Source: Lachnospiraceae bacterium (GTDB lineage Bacteria > Bacillota > Clostridia > Lachnospirales > Lachnospiraceae). From it: DNA of 64,000 nt. A program made the position numbers and the translations under genes. The stretch spans positions 24,325 to 88,324 of the forward strand of contig JAFQIE010000043.1 in NCBI GenBank assembly GCA_017397645.1, read 5' to 3'. Under the pieces are notes generated by a model. The model did no database searches, was not told the origin of the DNA, and saw only the letters and a list, made by a program, of their open reading frames with translations. Of this stretch, positions 8,644 through 17,928 are shown piece by piece (the first letter of the stretch is position 1; each line of letters begins with the position of its first letter).

Positions 8644-9465
8644 ATGACGAAACGAACATTCCCAAAATGGAATACATACACATGGGTAGGCCTGTTGATG
8701 ACAGGTCTTGTTCTGTTACTTGGCATTGTGGGATTGTTCTGGACGCCCTATAGTACGACTCAGATGAATGCGGCGGAGATTTTCCAGGGTCCCAGCTTAC
8801 GGCATCTGTTTGGTACGGATAATTTCGGCAGGGACGTATTTTCACGCGTAATGGAAGGTCTGTCAGCTACCATCCTGATCAGTACGGTGGTGGTGCTTTT
8901 TGCTGCAGGTGCAGGTATTGTGATTGGAGCATTTACAGGATATTTTGGAGGCGTTTTGGATGAGATAGTGATGCGTATTACAGATGCGGTGAACGCTTTC
9001 CCCAGTATCCTTTTGACTTTGGTGATTTTGAGCGTGCTGGGAAGCGGCAGGCAAAATCTGATTCTATCTCTGTCTATTGTGTTTGTGCCCAGTTTCGTGC
9101 GTATTGTCAGAGGTGAGTTTATCCGATTGCGTGACGCGGATTATATTAAGCGTGCAAGGCTTATGGGTGTGGGGCGCGTTCGTATCCTATTTGTACATAT
9201 CTTACCCAACATTTTTTCGGTGTTTTGGGTATCTGTTATGATTGGATTCAATAACGCCATTTTGGCGGAATCCGGGCTTAGTTATTTAGGCATTGGCGTG
9301 CAGGCTCCCGACGCTACGCTTGGCAATATGCTGGCGGATGCACAGGGCTATCTGCAGGTGGCACCCTGGTATGTTTTGGCACCGGGACTGACCATCGTGT
9401 GGCTGGTGCTGGGTTTTTCCCTGCTCAGCGAAGGTATTCGAATAGGAGGTGCACAGGATGATTAA
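8644..9465 (+). CDS. Peptide ABC transporter permease, DppC-type
   Basis: 273 residues with an N-terminal helix and five further helices. LFGTDNFGRDVFSRVMEGL is the DppC/OppC signature, and the EAA loop is in YIKRARLMGVGRVRILFVHILP. A GTG six bases earlier is in frame, but the ATG at 8644 is better placed relative to AAGAGG. It starts ten bases after dppB and its stop overlaps the start of the ATPase gene by 8 bp, indicating translational coupling. Confidence 0.92.
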   Translation: MTKRTFPKWNTYTWVGLLMTGLVLLLGIVGLFWTPYSTTQMNAAEIFQGPSLRHLFGTDNFGRDVFSRVMEGLSATILISTVVVLFAAGAGIVIGAFTGYFGGVLDEIVMRITDAVNAFPSILLTLVILSVLGSGRQNLILSLSIVFVPSFVRIVRGEFIRLRDADYIKRARLMGVGRVRILFVHILPNIFSVFWVSVMIGFNNAILAESGLSYLGIGVQAPDATLGNMLADAQGYLQVAPWYVLAPGLTIVWLVLGFSLLSEGIRIGGAQDD

Positions 9466-11017
9466 GATTGAAAATTTGACTGTGGCCTTTGATGGTGCCG
9501 ATGCGGTGAAGAATGTTTCTCTGGAACTACTCGACGGCGAGATTTTAGGCGTGGTAGGAGAATCCGGTTCCGGCAAGTCTGTTACGGCTCTGACCCTGAT
9601 GGGACTCTTGAATGAAGAAGCGGTGGTGAAAGAGGGACGTGTGATTTTTGACGGAGAGGTCATTCGGGAAGGCGGAAAACCCCTGAACAAAGCCCTCTAT
9701 CGAAAGTATCAGGGCGAGAAGATGTCCATGATATTCCAAGAGCCAATGACCAGCTTGAACCCTACCCAGAGAGTGGGCAGACAGGTAGAAGAGATGCTAA
9801 AGCTTCACCGGGAGATGAAGCCGGCAGAGCGCAAGGATATGGTACTTCAAACCTTCCAATCCGTGGGGTTAAAAAATGCAGAAGCGGTATATGACAGCTT
9901 CCCGCATCAATTGTCCGGCGGTATGCGGCAGCGGGTGATGATTGCCATGGCAGTGATTTTGAACCCCAGGCTGATTGTAGCAGATGAGCCTACTACGGCA
10001 TTGGATGTGTCTGTACAGAACCAAATCATAGAGCTGCTTCGGGAGATTAATAAAACCCATAATAATACCATGTTGTTTATTACCCATGACTTAAATTTGG
10101 CAAAGAGACTTTGCCACAGAGTGGTGGTTATGCGGGACGGAGAAGTGGTGGAAAGTGGTACGGCGGAGGAAATTTTTGACCATCCCCGTGAAGAGTACAC
10201 CAAGCGCCTCATCGAGGCGGTGCCCTCCCGAATGAATCGAAAGAAACGGGAGATTGTCCGCGTTAACCCGGTGATAGAGGTCCGTGACTTATCGGTGTTT
10301 TATAAAGAAGGTGACAATAGTCTCTTTACAGCAGGGAAAATGCGTCAGGTGGTGTACGATGCAAATTTCGCCATCTACCCGGGCGAAAGTTTGGGACTGG
10401 TGGGAGAAAGCGGTTGCGGCAAGAGTTCCCTGTCCAAAGCCATTCTGGGAATCAATCAAAACATCAATGGGCAGGTGGAGCAATATACGGTGCGGCCACA
10501 GATGATTTTCCAAGATCCTTATGGTAGCTTAAATCCTGCCAAAACCGTAGGATGGCTATTGCAAGAGCCGTTGAAGGCGGCAGCCCGGATGGACAAAACC
10601 AAGGCCATGAGCAAGAGTCAAATGGAAGAGGCGGCCTATGATATGCTACACAAGGTGGGCATGAAGGACAAATATTTCCATCGCACACCGGCGCAATTGT
10701 CCGGAGGTCAGAGACAGCGAATCAGCATAGCGCAAGCTTTGATCACCCACCCAGGGTTTATCGTGGCAGACGAACCGGTATCTGCTTTGGATGTGACCAT
10801 TCAGGCTCAGATTATGGAATTGATGCAAAAACTACAGGAAGAAATGAAGGTGGCGTACCTATTCATTTCCCATGATATCAATGTGGTCTATCAGATGTGT
10901 GACCGCATTATGGTGATGAAAGAAGGGCGTATTGTGGAAATTGGGGATACCGAAGAAGTATTTACAAATCCACAAAACTCCTACACGAAGGACATACTTT
11001 ACCTCTCACAGGCATAG
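9458..11017 (+). CDS. Peptide ABC transporter ATPase, fused DppD-DppF type
   Basis: 519 residues with two complete ABC ATPase domains in one chain. Domain 1 has Walker A GESGSGKS (34-41), signature LSGGM and Walker B LIVADEPTTALD; domain 2 has Walker A GESGCGKS (about 315-322), signature LSGGQ and Walker B FIVADEPVSALD. Most dipeptide systems use separate DppD and DppF; fusions such as GsiA/YejF are known. The oligopeptide-type region after domain 1 (ESGTAEEIFDHPREEYTKRL) is present. The ATG at 9458 has AGGAGG eight bases upstream; a GTG at 9449 overlaps that site and is rejected. Confidence 0.93.
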   Translation: MIKIENLTVAFDGADAVKNVSLELLDGEILGVVGESGSGKSVTALTLMGLLNEEAVVKEGRVIFDGEVIREGGKPLNKALYRKYQGEKMSMIFQEPMTSLNPTQRVGRQVEEMLKLHREMKPAERKDMVLQTFQSVGLKNAEAVYDSFPHQLSGGMRQRVMIAMAVILNPRLIVADEPTTALDVSVQNQIIELLREINKTHNNTMLFITHDLNLAKRLCHRVVVMRDGEVVESGTAEEIFDHPREEYTKRLIEAVPSRMNRKKREIVRVNPVIEVRDLSVFYKEGDNSLFTAGKMRQVVYDANFAIYPGESLGLVGESGCGKSSLSKAILGINQNINGQVEQYTVRPQMIFQDPYGSLNPAKTVGWLLQEPLKAAARMDKTKAMSKSQMEEAAYDMLHKVGMKDKYFHRTPAQLSGGQRQRISIAQALITHPGFIVADEPVSALDVTIQAQIMELMQKLQEEMKVAYLFISHDINVVYQMCDRIMVMKEGRIVEIGDTEEVFTNPQNSYTKDILYLSQA

Positions 11018-11030
11018 ACTTAAATGCAAG

Positions 11031-13697
11031 ATGACTGTGAGAGGTTTTGTTTTGTTTGAGCAAAAAAATATAGATGAAGTTTATGGATTATTGCATACGG
11101 ATGGACAGGAGGGATTGTCTGAAAAAGAGGCGATAAGACGCCTTCAAAAGGAGGGGCCCAATGTCCTGCAGGAACCACCGGGAGACAGCTGGGTGGTGCT
11201 TTTTTTGAAGCAATTACAAGACCCGTTGATCTATGTTTTATTGGTGGCTGCAGCTGTTTCTATTCTACTGAAGGAAAGTAGCGACGCCATTATTATCGGC
11301 GTGGTAGTGTTGTTGAATGCCTTTGTAGGCATGATTCAGGAGGGGCGTGCTATCAAGGCCTTGGATGCGCTAAAAAAGCTATCCAGTCCCAGGGCAATGG
11401 TCATTCGTGATGGCAAGCATATGGAAATCCCTTCTGCAGAATTGGTGGTAGGGGATCTGGTCTGCCTGGAGGCGGGTAGTCAGGTGCCGGCAGATTTACG
11501 TTTAACGGAAACGGTACAGTTGAAAATAGAGGAGTCCGCCCTAACAGGAGAATCTCTGCCCATGGAAAAGGATGTTAATTTCCGTGTTTGGGGAAATAAT
11601 AGTTCCTTGGGGGATAGGAAGAATATGGCCTATATGTCTACTATGGTGTCCTGCGGGCGTGGCAGGGGCGTCGTGGTGGCCACGGGTATGCACACGGAGA
11701 TTGGGCAGATTGCTTCCATGATCAGTCAGTCGGCGGAGGAAATGACACCGCTTCAAAAGAGACTGGGAGACTTGGGGAAAGTATTAAGCTTATTATCTCT
11801 CATACTTTGCGGCGCACTCTTTTTGGTGGCAGTATTACAACATAGAAATATTCCCAATATGCTTATCACCGCCATATCGTTGGCGGTGGCAGCAGTGCCG
11901 GAGGGACTGCCTGCGGTGGTGACCATTTGCCTGGCGCTTTCCGTGACGCGTATGGTGAAGGTGAACACCATTGTGAGGCGCCTGCCATCGGTGGAAACTC
12001 TGGGCGCAGTGAGTGTGGTTTGTTCGGATAAGACAGGTACTTTGACCCAAAATAAAATGGTGGTGGAGAAATGCTTCCTGTGTGACGAAATCTTGCCGGC
12101 AGGCATGTGTCGCGGAGAACTGTGCGAGGATTTCTTCCGGGGCATGGTTTTGTGCAACGATGCCGTGTTGAATGGGGAGGAAAAACTGGGTGACCCTACG
12201 GAGTTGGCGCTCATGGAGTTTGCCTATGCCAAAGGCTACCGTCGTCAGGAATTAGATGGGAGTTTGCCAAGAATCGGGGAGATTCCTTTTGATTCTGACC
12301 GGAAGCGGATGACCACATTACATAGTTTCGGTATGGCGGAGGGATTGGCAGGAGACGGGTATCGCGTCTATATGAAAGGCGCTCCCGACGAAGTGATTCT
12401 GCGATGTACCAAGATATTTTCGGGAACTACGGTTGTGCCTCTCACAGAATCAGGGAAAAGAGAAGTGCAACAAGCGTTGGAGCGTATGTCCGGCTTGGGC
12501 CTTCGGTCCCTTGCCGTGGCGGTAAAAAACTTTAGCGGTAGGCAGATTCCCGCACAGGAGCAATGGGAGAGAGGACTTGTATTCTTGGGTATCGTGGGAA
12601 TCTGTGATCCGGTTCGTCCGGAGGCGGCACCGGCAGTGGAGGAGTTCGCAAAAGCCGGAGTAAGGACGGTGATGATTACCGGAGACCATGTGGATACTGC
12701 CTTTGCCATCGGTAAACAGTTAGGCATTGCCGGGGAGTATTCCCAGTGTATGACAGGGGAGAGGCTGGAGAGTCTGAGTGAGGATGATTTTGCGGAAGAA
12801 TTAGAGCATATCCGGATATTCGCCCGGGTGTCCCCCAGACAAAAGGTGAAAATAGTCAGGGGCTTACAGAAAAAAGGGCATGTGGTGGCCATGACCGGTG
12901 ACGGGGTCAACGACGCTCCTTCTCTAAAGATGGCGGATGTGGGAATCGCCATGGGCAAAATGGGCACCGATGTGGCGCGACAGGCGGCGGACATGGTGCT
13001 GACGGACGATAATTTCGCTACCATACGCAAAGCTATGGAAGAAGGCAGAGGCGTATATGAGAACATACGAAAGTCTGTCATTTTCTTGCTGTCCTCCAAT
13101 ATGGGAGAGCTGATTACCATGTTTGTGGCGGTGATTTGCGGTTTTGCAGCACCATTGAAATCCAGCCATATTTTATGGATTAACCTAATCACAGACTCCT
13201 TACCGGCATTGGCCTTGGGGATGGATAAAAACGACGGAAGGAGTCTGATGGAGCATAGCCCCAGGTCTCCCAAAGAGAGCCTGTTTGCCAGAGGGGGTCT
13301 TAGCCTTACACTTTTGTACGGAGCTCTGATAGGGGCAATCAGTTTGGCGGCATTTTTACTGTTGCCGGTGGATTTAACCAAGGCCCAAACTTATGCTTTT
13401 ACCGTACTGGGTATGTCCCAACTATTCCATGCTATCGGTATGAGAGACATGGGCAAGTCGGTATTTCGGATGAAGCATTGGGAGAATCCTTTGATGTTAT
13501 TGGCTGTTGCCATTGGATTTGCATTACAGTTTGCGGTAACGGAAGTGCCGATTTTGATAGAAGCCTTTGGAACCTCACCTTTATCAGGACGGGAATGGGC
13601 CGTTTTGGCAGGATTGTCGGCTATGCCACTTTTGTTGCACGAAGTGATTGTGCTGGTTGGGAAAAAAGGGTTTGCCCCAACCATGCGAATGTGGTAA
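11031..13697 (+). CDS. Cation-transporting P-type ATPase, Ca2+ (P2) type
   Basis: 888 residues from the ATG at 11031. Order of features: N-terminal cation ATPase domain (EKEAIRRLQKEGPNVL), actuator TGES (about 173), PEGLP in helix 4 (about 289), phosphorylation site DKTGTLTQ (about 332), nucleotide-binding region KGAPDEV, and hinge TGDGVNDAPSLK (about 622), then the C-terminal membrane domain with NLITDSLPALALGMD. PEGLP and overall length fit Ca2+ or Na+/K+-type P2 pumps. Start site is uncertain: an in-frame TTG at 11052 has a better site (GAGAGG). It begins 13 bp after the peptide-transport ATPase gene, so it may be the last gene of that operon. Confidence 0.92.
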   Translation: MTVRGFVLFEQKNIDEVYGLLHTDGQEGLSEKEAIRRLQKEGPNVLQEPPGDSWVVLFLKQLQDPLIYVLLVAAAVSILLKESSDAIIIGVVVLLNAFVGMIQEGRAIKALDALKKLSSPRAMVIRDGKHMEIPSAELVVGDLVCLEAGSQVPADLRLTETVQLKIEESALTGESLPMEKDVNFRVWGNNSSLGDRKNMAYMSTMVSCGRGRGVVVATGMHTEIGQIASMISQSAEEMTPLQKRLGDLGKVLSLLSLILCGALFLVAVLQHRNIPNMLITAISLAVAAVPEGLPAVVTICLALSVTRMVKVNTIVRRLPSVETLGAVSVVCSDKTGTLTQNKMVVEKCFLCDEILPAGMCRGELCEDFFRGMVLCNDAVLNGEEKLGDPTELALMEFAYAKGYRRQELDGSLPRIGEIPFDSDRKRMTTLHSFGMAEGLAGDGYRVYMKGAPDEVILRCTKIFSGTTVVPLTESGKREVQQALERMSGLGLRSLAVAVKNFSGRQIPAQEQWERGLVFLGIVGICDPVRPEAAPAVEEFAKAGVRTVMITGDHVDTAFAIGKQLGIAGEYSQCMTGERLESLSEDDFAEELEHIRIFARVSPRQKVKIVRGLQKKGHVVAMTGDGVNDAPSLKMADVGIAMGKMGTDVARQAADMVLTDDNFATIRKAMEEGRGVYENIRKSVIFLLSSNMGELITMFVAVICGFAAPLKSSHILWINLITDSLPALALGMDKNDGRSLMEHSPRSPKESLFARGGLSLTLLYGALIGAISLAAFLLLPVDLTKAQTYAFTVLGMSQLFHAIGMRDMGKSVFRMKHWENPLMLLAVAIGFALQFAVTEVPILIEAFGTSPLSGREWAVLAGLSAMPLLLHEVIVLVGKKGFAPTMRMW

Positions 13698-13766
13698 AAT
13701 GTCCCTATGCGAGGTACCGAAGGAGGTGCCCGATAACACTATCAGTGAATCGAGGAAGCACAAAAT

Positions 13767-14861
13767 ATGGATAAGATTATTTTAACAGGTGACAGACCTA
13801 CCGGCAGACTGCATGTGGGACATTACGTTGGCTCTTTGCGCAGACGTGTGGAACTGCAGAATTCCGGAGAATATAAAAAGACCTTTATTATGATTGCGGA
13901 TGCGCAGGCTCTGACGGACAATATTGAGAACCCTGAAAAGGTACGTCAGAACATCATCGAAGTGGCATTGGATTATATGTCCTGCGGATTGGATCCTGCC
14001 AAGTCCACTCTGTTCATCCAGTCCCAGATTTCAGAACTGTGTGAATTGACATTCTATTATATGGACCTGGTGACTGTGGCAAGACTTCAGAGAAACCCCA
14101 CCGTAAAGAGTGAGATTCAGATGCGTAACTTTGAAGCCAGCATTCCGGTAGGATTCTTTACCTACCCCATCAGCCAGGCGGCAGACATCACTGCATTCAA
14201 GGCCACTACGGTGCCCGTAGGTGATGACCAGTTGCCCATGATAGAGCAGACCAGAGAAATCGTACACAAATTCAATTCCGTATATGCACCCGATGCGCCG
14301 GTATTGGTAGAACCCAAAGCACTTTTGCCTGAAAACGAGGCATGTAAGAGACTGCCCGGTACCGATGGCAAAGCAAAGATGAGTAAGTCCTTGGGTAACT
14401 GTATCTATCTGGCAGATACCGCAGACGATGTGCGTGCCAAGATTATGAGCATGTACACGGATCCTTTACATTTGCAGGTAAGTGATCCCGGACATTTGGA
14501 AGGCAATACGGTATTCACCTATTTGGACGCTTTCTGCAAGGATGAGCATTTCGAGAGATACCTGCCTGAGTATGCAAACTTAGACGAGTTGAAGGCGCAC
14601 TACCAGAGAGGCGGTTTGGGTGATGTGAAGGTGAAGAAACTCTTGAATAACATCATGCAGGAGACATTGGAGCCCATCCGCAACCGTAGAAAAGAACTGG
14701 AGAAGGACATCCCTGCAGTTTACGATGTGCTGAAAAAAGGTAGCGAAGCAGCCCGCCAGGTGGCGGCACAGACCTTGTCAGAAGTAAAGAGTGCCATGAA
14801 AATCAACTACTTCGAGGATGCGGAACTGATTCGCATGCAGAGTGCAAAATACGAGCAGTAA
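13767..14861 (+). CDS. trpS: Tryptophanyl-tRNA synthetase
   Basis: 364 residues, class I synthetase charging tRNA-Trp. The HIGH-type motif appears as [12 protein letters not shown] at residues 9-20 and the KMSKS loop as [10 protein letters not shown] (about 203-212). The leader between the P-ATPase gene and trpS is short (69 bp) and has no T-box specifier/antiterminator structure. A GAGGAAG site precedes the ATG. The gene ends in a terminator that overlaps the start of spoVAD. Confidence 0.95.
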   Translation: MDKIILTGDRPTGRLHVGHYVGSLRRRVELQNSGEYKKTFIMIADAQALTDNIENPEKVRQNIIEVALDYMSCGLDPAKSTLFIQSQISELCELTFYYMDLVTVARLQRNPTVKSEIQMRNFEASIPVGFFTYPISQAADITAFKATTVPVGDDQLPMIEQTREIVHKFNSVYAPDAPVLVEPKALLPENEACKRLPGTDGKAKMSKSLGNCIYLADTADDVRAKIMSMYTDPLHLQVSDPGHLEGNTVFTYLDAFCKDEHFERYLPEYANLDELKAHYQRGGLGDVKVKKLLNNIMQETLEPIRNRRKELEKDIPAVYDVLKKGSEAARQVAAQTLSEVKSAMKINYFEDAELIRMQSAKYEQ

Positions 14862-14921
14862 AGGATGCCGTCCCAGACGACAGGATGCGGTAATACCGAT
14901 ACAAAATAGAATAGATAAGAG

Positions 14922-14965
14922 ACCTTCGGCAAATACTATCAAAAAGATTTGTCGGAGGTTTTTTT
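14922..14965 (+). terminator. trpS terminator whose 3' arm holds the spoVAD ribosome-binding site
   Basis: Arms CCTTCGGCAAAT (14923-14934) and ATTTGTCGGAGG (14947-14958) pair over 12 positions with two G-U pairs, followed by seven T residues and then directly the ATG of spoVAD. The GGAGG of the 3' arm is the only good ribosome-binding site for spoVAD, so the same bases serve both purposes. Confidence 0.75.
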
Positions 14966-15970
14966 ATGTCTAAGGGAAGTGTAAAGTTCGAATCACCAGT
15001 CTATATTTGTGCAAGCGCCAGCGTGGTAGGCAAAAAAGAGTCGGAGGGCCCGCTGGGAGATTTGTTTGACCGGGTAGAGGAAGACGATTTGGTGGGCGGA
15101 AAGACCTGGGAGGAAGCAGAGGAAAATCTACAAAAAAAGGCTGTGGAAGTTCTGCTGGATAAAGCGGGGGTATCTCCGGAAGATATCGATGTGATGTACG
15201 CAGGAGATTTATTGGCACAGTCCATGGCAAGTAACTTCGGACTATCTTCCTTCGGCATCCCATTTTACGGATTGTATGGTGCCTGCTCCACCTGTGGCGA
15301 ATCTCTTGGACTGGGCTCAATGGCCATTCTCGCAGGACTGGTGAAAAGAGTGGTCTGTGTCACCTCCAGTCATTTCGCAAGTGCCGAAAAGGAATTCCGG
15401 TATCCTTTGGAATATGGAAATCAACGACCATTGTCTGCCAGCTGGACGGTAACCGGAAGTGGGGCGTTTTTGTTGAGCGGTGAGGCTGCTAGCCCACGAG
15501 CCCGTATCACCGGCCTCACCATCGGTCAAATCGTAGATTCCGGCATTAAGGATTCTATGAACATGGGAGCCTGCATGGCACCTGCTGTGGCATCTACATT
15601 AGAGAGACATTTTAGGGATTTCGATGTAGAACCGGAAGCGTATGACAGAATTATCACCGGTGACTTAGGCAAAGTTGGGCAACAAATCTTGTTTGACCTG
15701 ATGCAGGAAAAGGGATACGACATTACCTCGCAGCACATGGATTGTGGTATCGAAATATTTGACGGGGAAAAGCAGGATACCCATGCCGGGGGAAGTGGCT
15801 GTGGTTGTTGTGCCGTTACCTTATCTGCATACATTCTGCGGCAAATAGAAAGTGGTCTGTGGAAAAAGGTGTTGTTTATACCTACAGGAGCATTGCTTTC
15901 CAAGGTCAGTTTCAACGAGGGCAACACTGTGCCCGGTATCGCCCAGGCGGTGGTGATAGAGCAACCTTAG
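14966..15970 (+). CDS. spoVAD: Stage V sporulation protein AD
   Basis: 334 residues of the SpoVAD family, a thiolase-like fold without the catalytic condensing role that binds dipicolinic acid on the spore inner membrane. Recognisable blocks: GDLLAQSMASNFGLSSFGIP, GLYGACSTCGESLGLGSM, SSHFASAEKEFRYPLEYG, TGSGAFLLS, and HAGGSGCGCCAVTLSAYIL. Length is standard and the gene is intact. It works with SpoVAC and SpoVAE, which normally flank it; here they are 13 kb upstream and 19 kb downstream on the same strand. Translation start depends on the GGAGG buried in the upstream hairpin. Confidence 0.95.
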   Translation: MSKGSVKFESPVYICASASVVGKKESEGPLGDLFDRVEEDDLVGGKTWEEAEENLQKKAVEVLLDKAGVSPEDIDVMYAGDLLAQSMASNFGLSSFGIPFYGLYGACSTCGESLGLGSMAILAGLVKRVVCVTSSHFASAEKEFRYPLEYGNQRPLSASWTVTGSGAFLLSGEAASPRARITGLTIGQIVDSGIKDSMNMGACMAPAVASTLERHFRDFDVEPEAYDRIITGDLGKVGQQILFDLMQEKGYDITSQHMDCGIEIFDGEKQDTHAGGSGCGCCAVTLSAYILRQIESGLWKKVLFIPTGALLSKVSFNEGNTVPGIAQAVVIEQP

Positions 15971-15977
15971 AATGAGA

Positions 15978-16006
15978 TTGTGAAAATCCAAGGATAATGA
16001 TAGAAT
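15978..16006 (+). promoter_or_regulatory. Candidate promoter of the macro-domain gene
   Basis: TTGTGA (15978-15983), a 17-bp spacer and TAGAAT (16001-16006), 30 bp ahead of the start at 16036. Confidence 0.5.
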
Positions 16007-16035
16007 AAACTACAGAAATACTAAGGAGGTGCCCG

Positions 16036-17121
16036 ATGGCATTTAGAATTATAAGGAATGATATAACCAAAGTGAAAGCGGATGCCATTGTCAATACGGC
16101 GAACCCAAATGTGGCCATTGGTAGCGGCGTGGATTCCGCTATCTACGAGGCGGCAGGTGCGGTGAAGCTTCTGCAGGCACGACAGAAAATCGGACGATTG
16201 GAGATTGGTCAGGTGGGTATCACACCGGCCTTTGGGTTGGATGCCAAATACATCATCCACTCCAGTGGTCCTTACTGGATAGATGGGGCACATCAGGAAG
16301 AAGAAATGCTGCGCAAATGCTATGATGGCGCATTACAACTTGCCCACAAGCATCGCTGCAAATCCATTGCATTTCCCCTGATGTCCACCGGTACATACGG
16401 CTTTCCCCACGAAACAGGATTGCAAATCGCATTGGAAGCGTTTAACAGCTTTCTGCTACAACATGAAATGGAGATTATTCTGGTGGTCTTTGGCGAGACC
16501 GCATTCAAATTGTCGGGCCAAATCTTTGACGATGTACAGGAGTATGTAGACAACTCCTATGTGAAGGAAAAATTGGATGCCGAATACTACCCCGGTGGTG
16601 TATGTCAGGGGAGCCAAATCCTGAGCGCGTCACGCACAGCGGCTTTAGACGATGTGCGTCGTGAGGAGTGTTTGGAAGAGGATATAGACTTCTGCCCGCG
16701 GAGTAGTAGTGCATCCCGACCGATGATGGTTCGGGAGAAGTCGGCGCCAACAGTTTCCTTGGATTCCTATCTTAACGAGAATACCGGCTCCTTGGGTGAA
16801 TACTTGCAACAATTGATTAACAAAAAGGGAAAGAAAAATTCGGAAGTCTACACGGCAGCCAACATGACCAAGCAATATTTTTCTAAATTGCTGAAGAACC
16901 AGGTAGCACCCTCAAAGACAAAAATGTTATCCCTGGCGGTGGCGCTGAAACTGAATATGGATGAAACCATAGACTTCTTAAGGATGAGTGGATATGCGTT
17001 TTCGCCTCTTTCCCAAACAGATAAGGTTTTTGCCTATTTTATCAGCAAGGGAATCTACGATATTTATCGGATTGATATCGTTTTGTTTGACTATGGATTA
17101 CCCACTGTGGTGAATGATTAA
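16036..17121 (+). CDS. Macro-domain protein with C-terminal extension
   Basis: 361 residues. The N-terminal 170 residues are a macro domain: IRNDITKVKADAIVNTANP, GSGVDSAIYEAAG (ADP-ribose loop), AFGLDAKYIIHSSGP and IAFPLMSTGTYGFPHE (second phosphate loop). Macro domains bind or hydrolyse ADP-ribose and O-acetyl-ADP-ribose. A low-complexity linker (about 175-245) leads to a conserved-looking helical C-terminal domain: LGEYLQQLINKKGKKNSEVY, then TKQYFSKLLKNQVAPSKTKM, LSLAVALKLNMDETIDFLRM, which reads like a lambda-repressor-type helix-turn-helix (inference). AAGGAGG site. A terminator separates it from the VWA gene, yet the neighbourhood (VWA, ADP-ribosylglycohydrolase) makes ADP-ribose turnover the common theme. 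Confidence 0.85.
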   Translation: MAFRIIRNDITKVKADAIVNTANPNVAIGSGVDSAIYEAAGAVKLLQARQKIGRLEIGQVGITPAFGLDAKYIIHSSGPYWIDGAHQEEEMLRKCYDGALQLAHKHRCKSIAFPLMSTGTYGFPHETGLQIALEAFNSFLLQHEMEIILVVFGETAFKLSGQIFDDVQEYVDNSYVKEKLDAEYYPGGVCQGSQILSASRTAALDDVRREECLEEDIDFCPRSSSASRPMMVREKSAPTVSLDSYLNENTGSLGEYLQQLINKKGKKNSEVYTAANMTKQYFSKLLKNQVAPSKTKMLSLAVALKLNMDETIDFLRMSGYAFSPLSQTDKVFAYFISKGIYDIYRIDIVLFDYGLPTVVND

Positions 17122-17130
17122 AAAATTTTT

Positions 17131-17164
17131 CAAGGTCGCCTGCCAGGTGACCTTTTCCTTTTTC
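17131..17164 (+). terminator. Intrinsic terminator after the macro-domain gene
   Basis: AAGGTCGCCT-gcc-AGGTGACCTT forms a near-perfect hairpin followed by a T-rich run. It lies in the 120-bp gap before the VWA gene. Confidence 0.7.
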
Positions 17165-17241
17165 AAGCATGGTATCTTAAGGTTACAAAGAAGGTGACTC
17201 CACTGCAGGGGAGCACATAAACAATTTAGGAGGATATCAAC

Positions 17242-17928
17242 ATGAGAAAAGGATTAACAGAAATTGTATTTATACTGGACAGAAGCGGTTCCATGGGAGG
17301 ACTGGAGAGCGACACCATCGGCGGATTTAATTCCATGATTGAGAAACAGAAAAAAGAGGCGGGCGAGGCCATCGTGTCTACAGTGCTCTTCGACGACCAT
17401 TGTGAGGTGCTTCACGACAGAGTGCCCATGGAAAAGGTACCGGTGATGACGGAGAAGGAATACTATGTGCGAGGTTGTACGGCACTTTTGGATGCCGTGG
17501 GTGGCGCCATTCATCACATCGTCAATGTACACAGATACGCCAGGGAAGAGGACAGACCGGAGAAAACCCTGTTTGTCATCACCACCGACGGAATGGAAAA
17601 TGCCAGCAGGCAGTACTCCTATGACAGAGTGCAGGCCATGATCAAAAAGGAACAGGAAAAATACGGCTGGGAATTCATCTTCATCGGCGCCAATATCGAT
17701 GCCATTCAGGAGGCAGAGAGGTTTGGCATCCGCAAGGAACGCGCGGTAAATTATACGCATGATGACATTGGCACACAGACTTTGTATTGCTCCGTCAGCA
17801 AAGCAGTGACGGCAATGAGAGTGGCGGAACCCGGCTGTGCGGCAAATGCACTGGATGAAAGTGACTGGCAGGGCGCCATCAATGCAGATTACAATAAACG
17901 AAACGGAAAGAATGGGAGCAATCGATAA
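17242..17928 (+). CDS. von Willebrand factor A domain protein
   Basis: 228 residues, essentially one cytoplasmic VWA domain with no signal peptide or membrane segment. The metal-ion-dependent adhesion site is intact: DRSGSMGG at residues 13-20 and the later ITTDGMENAS. Related stand-alone VWA proteins occur with tellurite/stress (Ter) genes and with ADP-ribose enzymes, where they are thought to be scaffolds. The ADP-ribosylglycohydrolase start overlaps its stop codon by one base, so the two are made together. AGGAGG site. Partner protein unknown. Confidence 0.85.
   Translation: MRKGLTEIVFILDRSGSMGGLESDTIGGFNSMIEKQKKEAGEAIVSTVLFDDHCEVLHDRVPMEKVPVMTEKEYYVRGCTALLDAVGGAIHHIVNVHRYAREEDRPEKTLFVITTDGMENASRQYSYDRVQAMIKKEQEKYGWEFIFIGANIDAIQEAERFGIRKERAVNYTHDDIGTQTLYCSVSKAVTAMRVAEPGCAANALDESDWQGAINADYNKRNGKNGSNR

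Noticed and set aside
10932-11030. N-terminal extension of the P-type ATPase
   Set aside because: Overlaps the end of the peptide-transport ATPase gene in another frame and does not resemble P-ATPase N-termini.
12368-13381. 337-codon open frame on the minus strand
   Set aside because: Fully antisense to the P-type ATPase, whose motifs are unambiguous; no ribosome-binding site and a low-complexity, serine/proline-rich product.
13698-13766. T-box riboswitch before trpS
   Set aside because: Only 69 bases and no specifier loop, T-box sequence or antiterminator.
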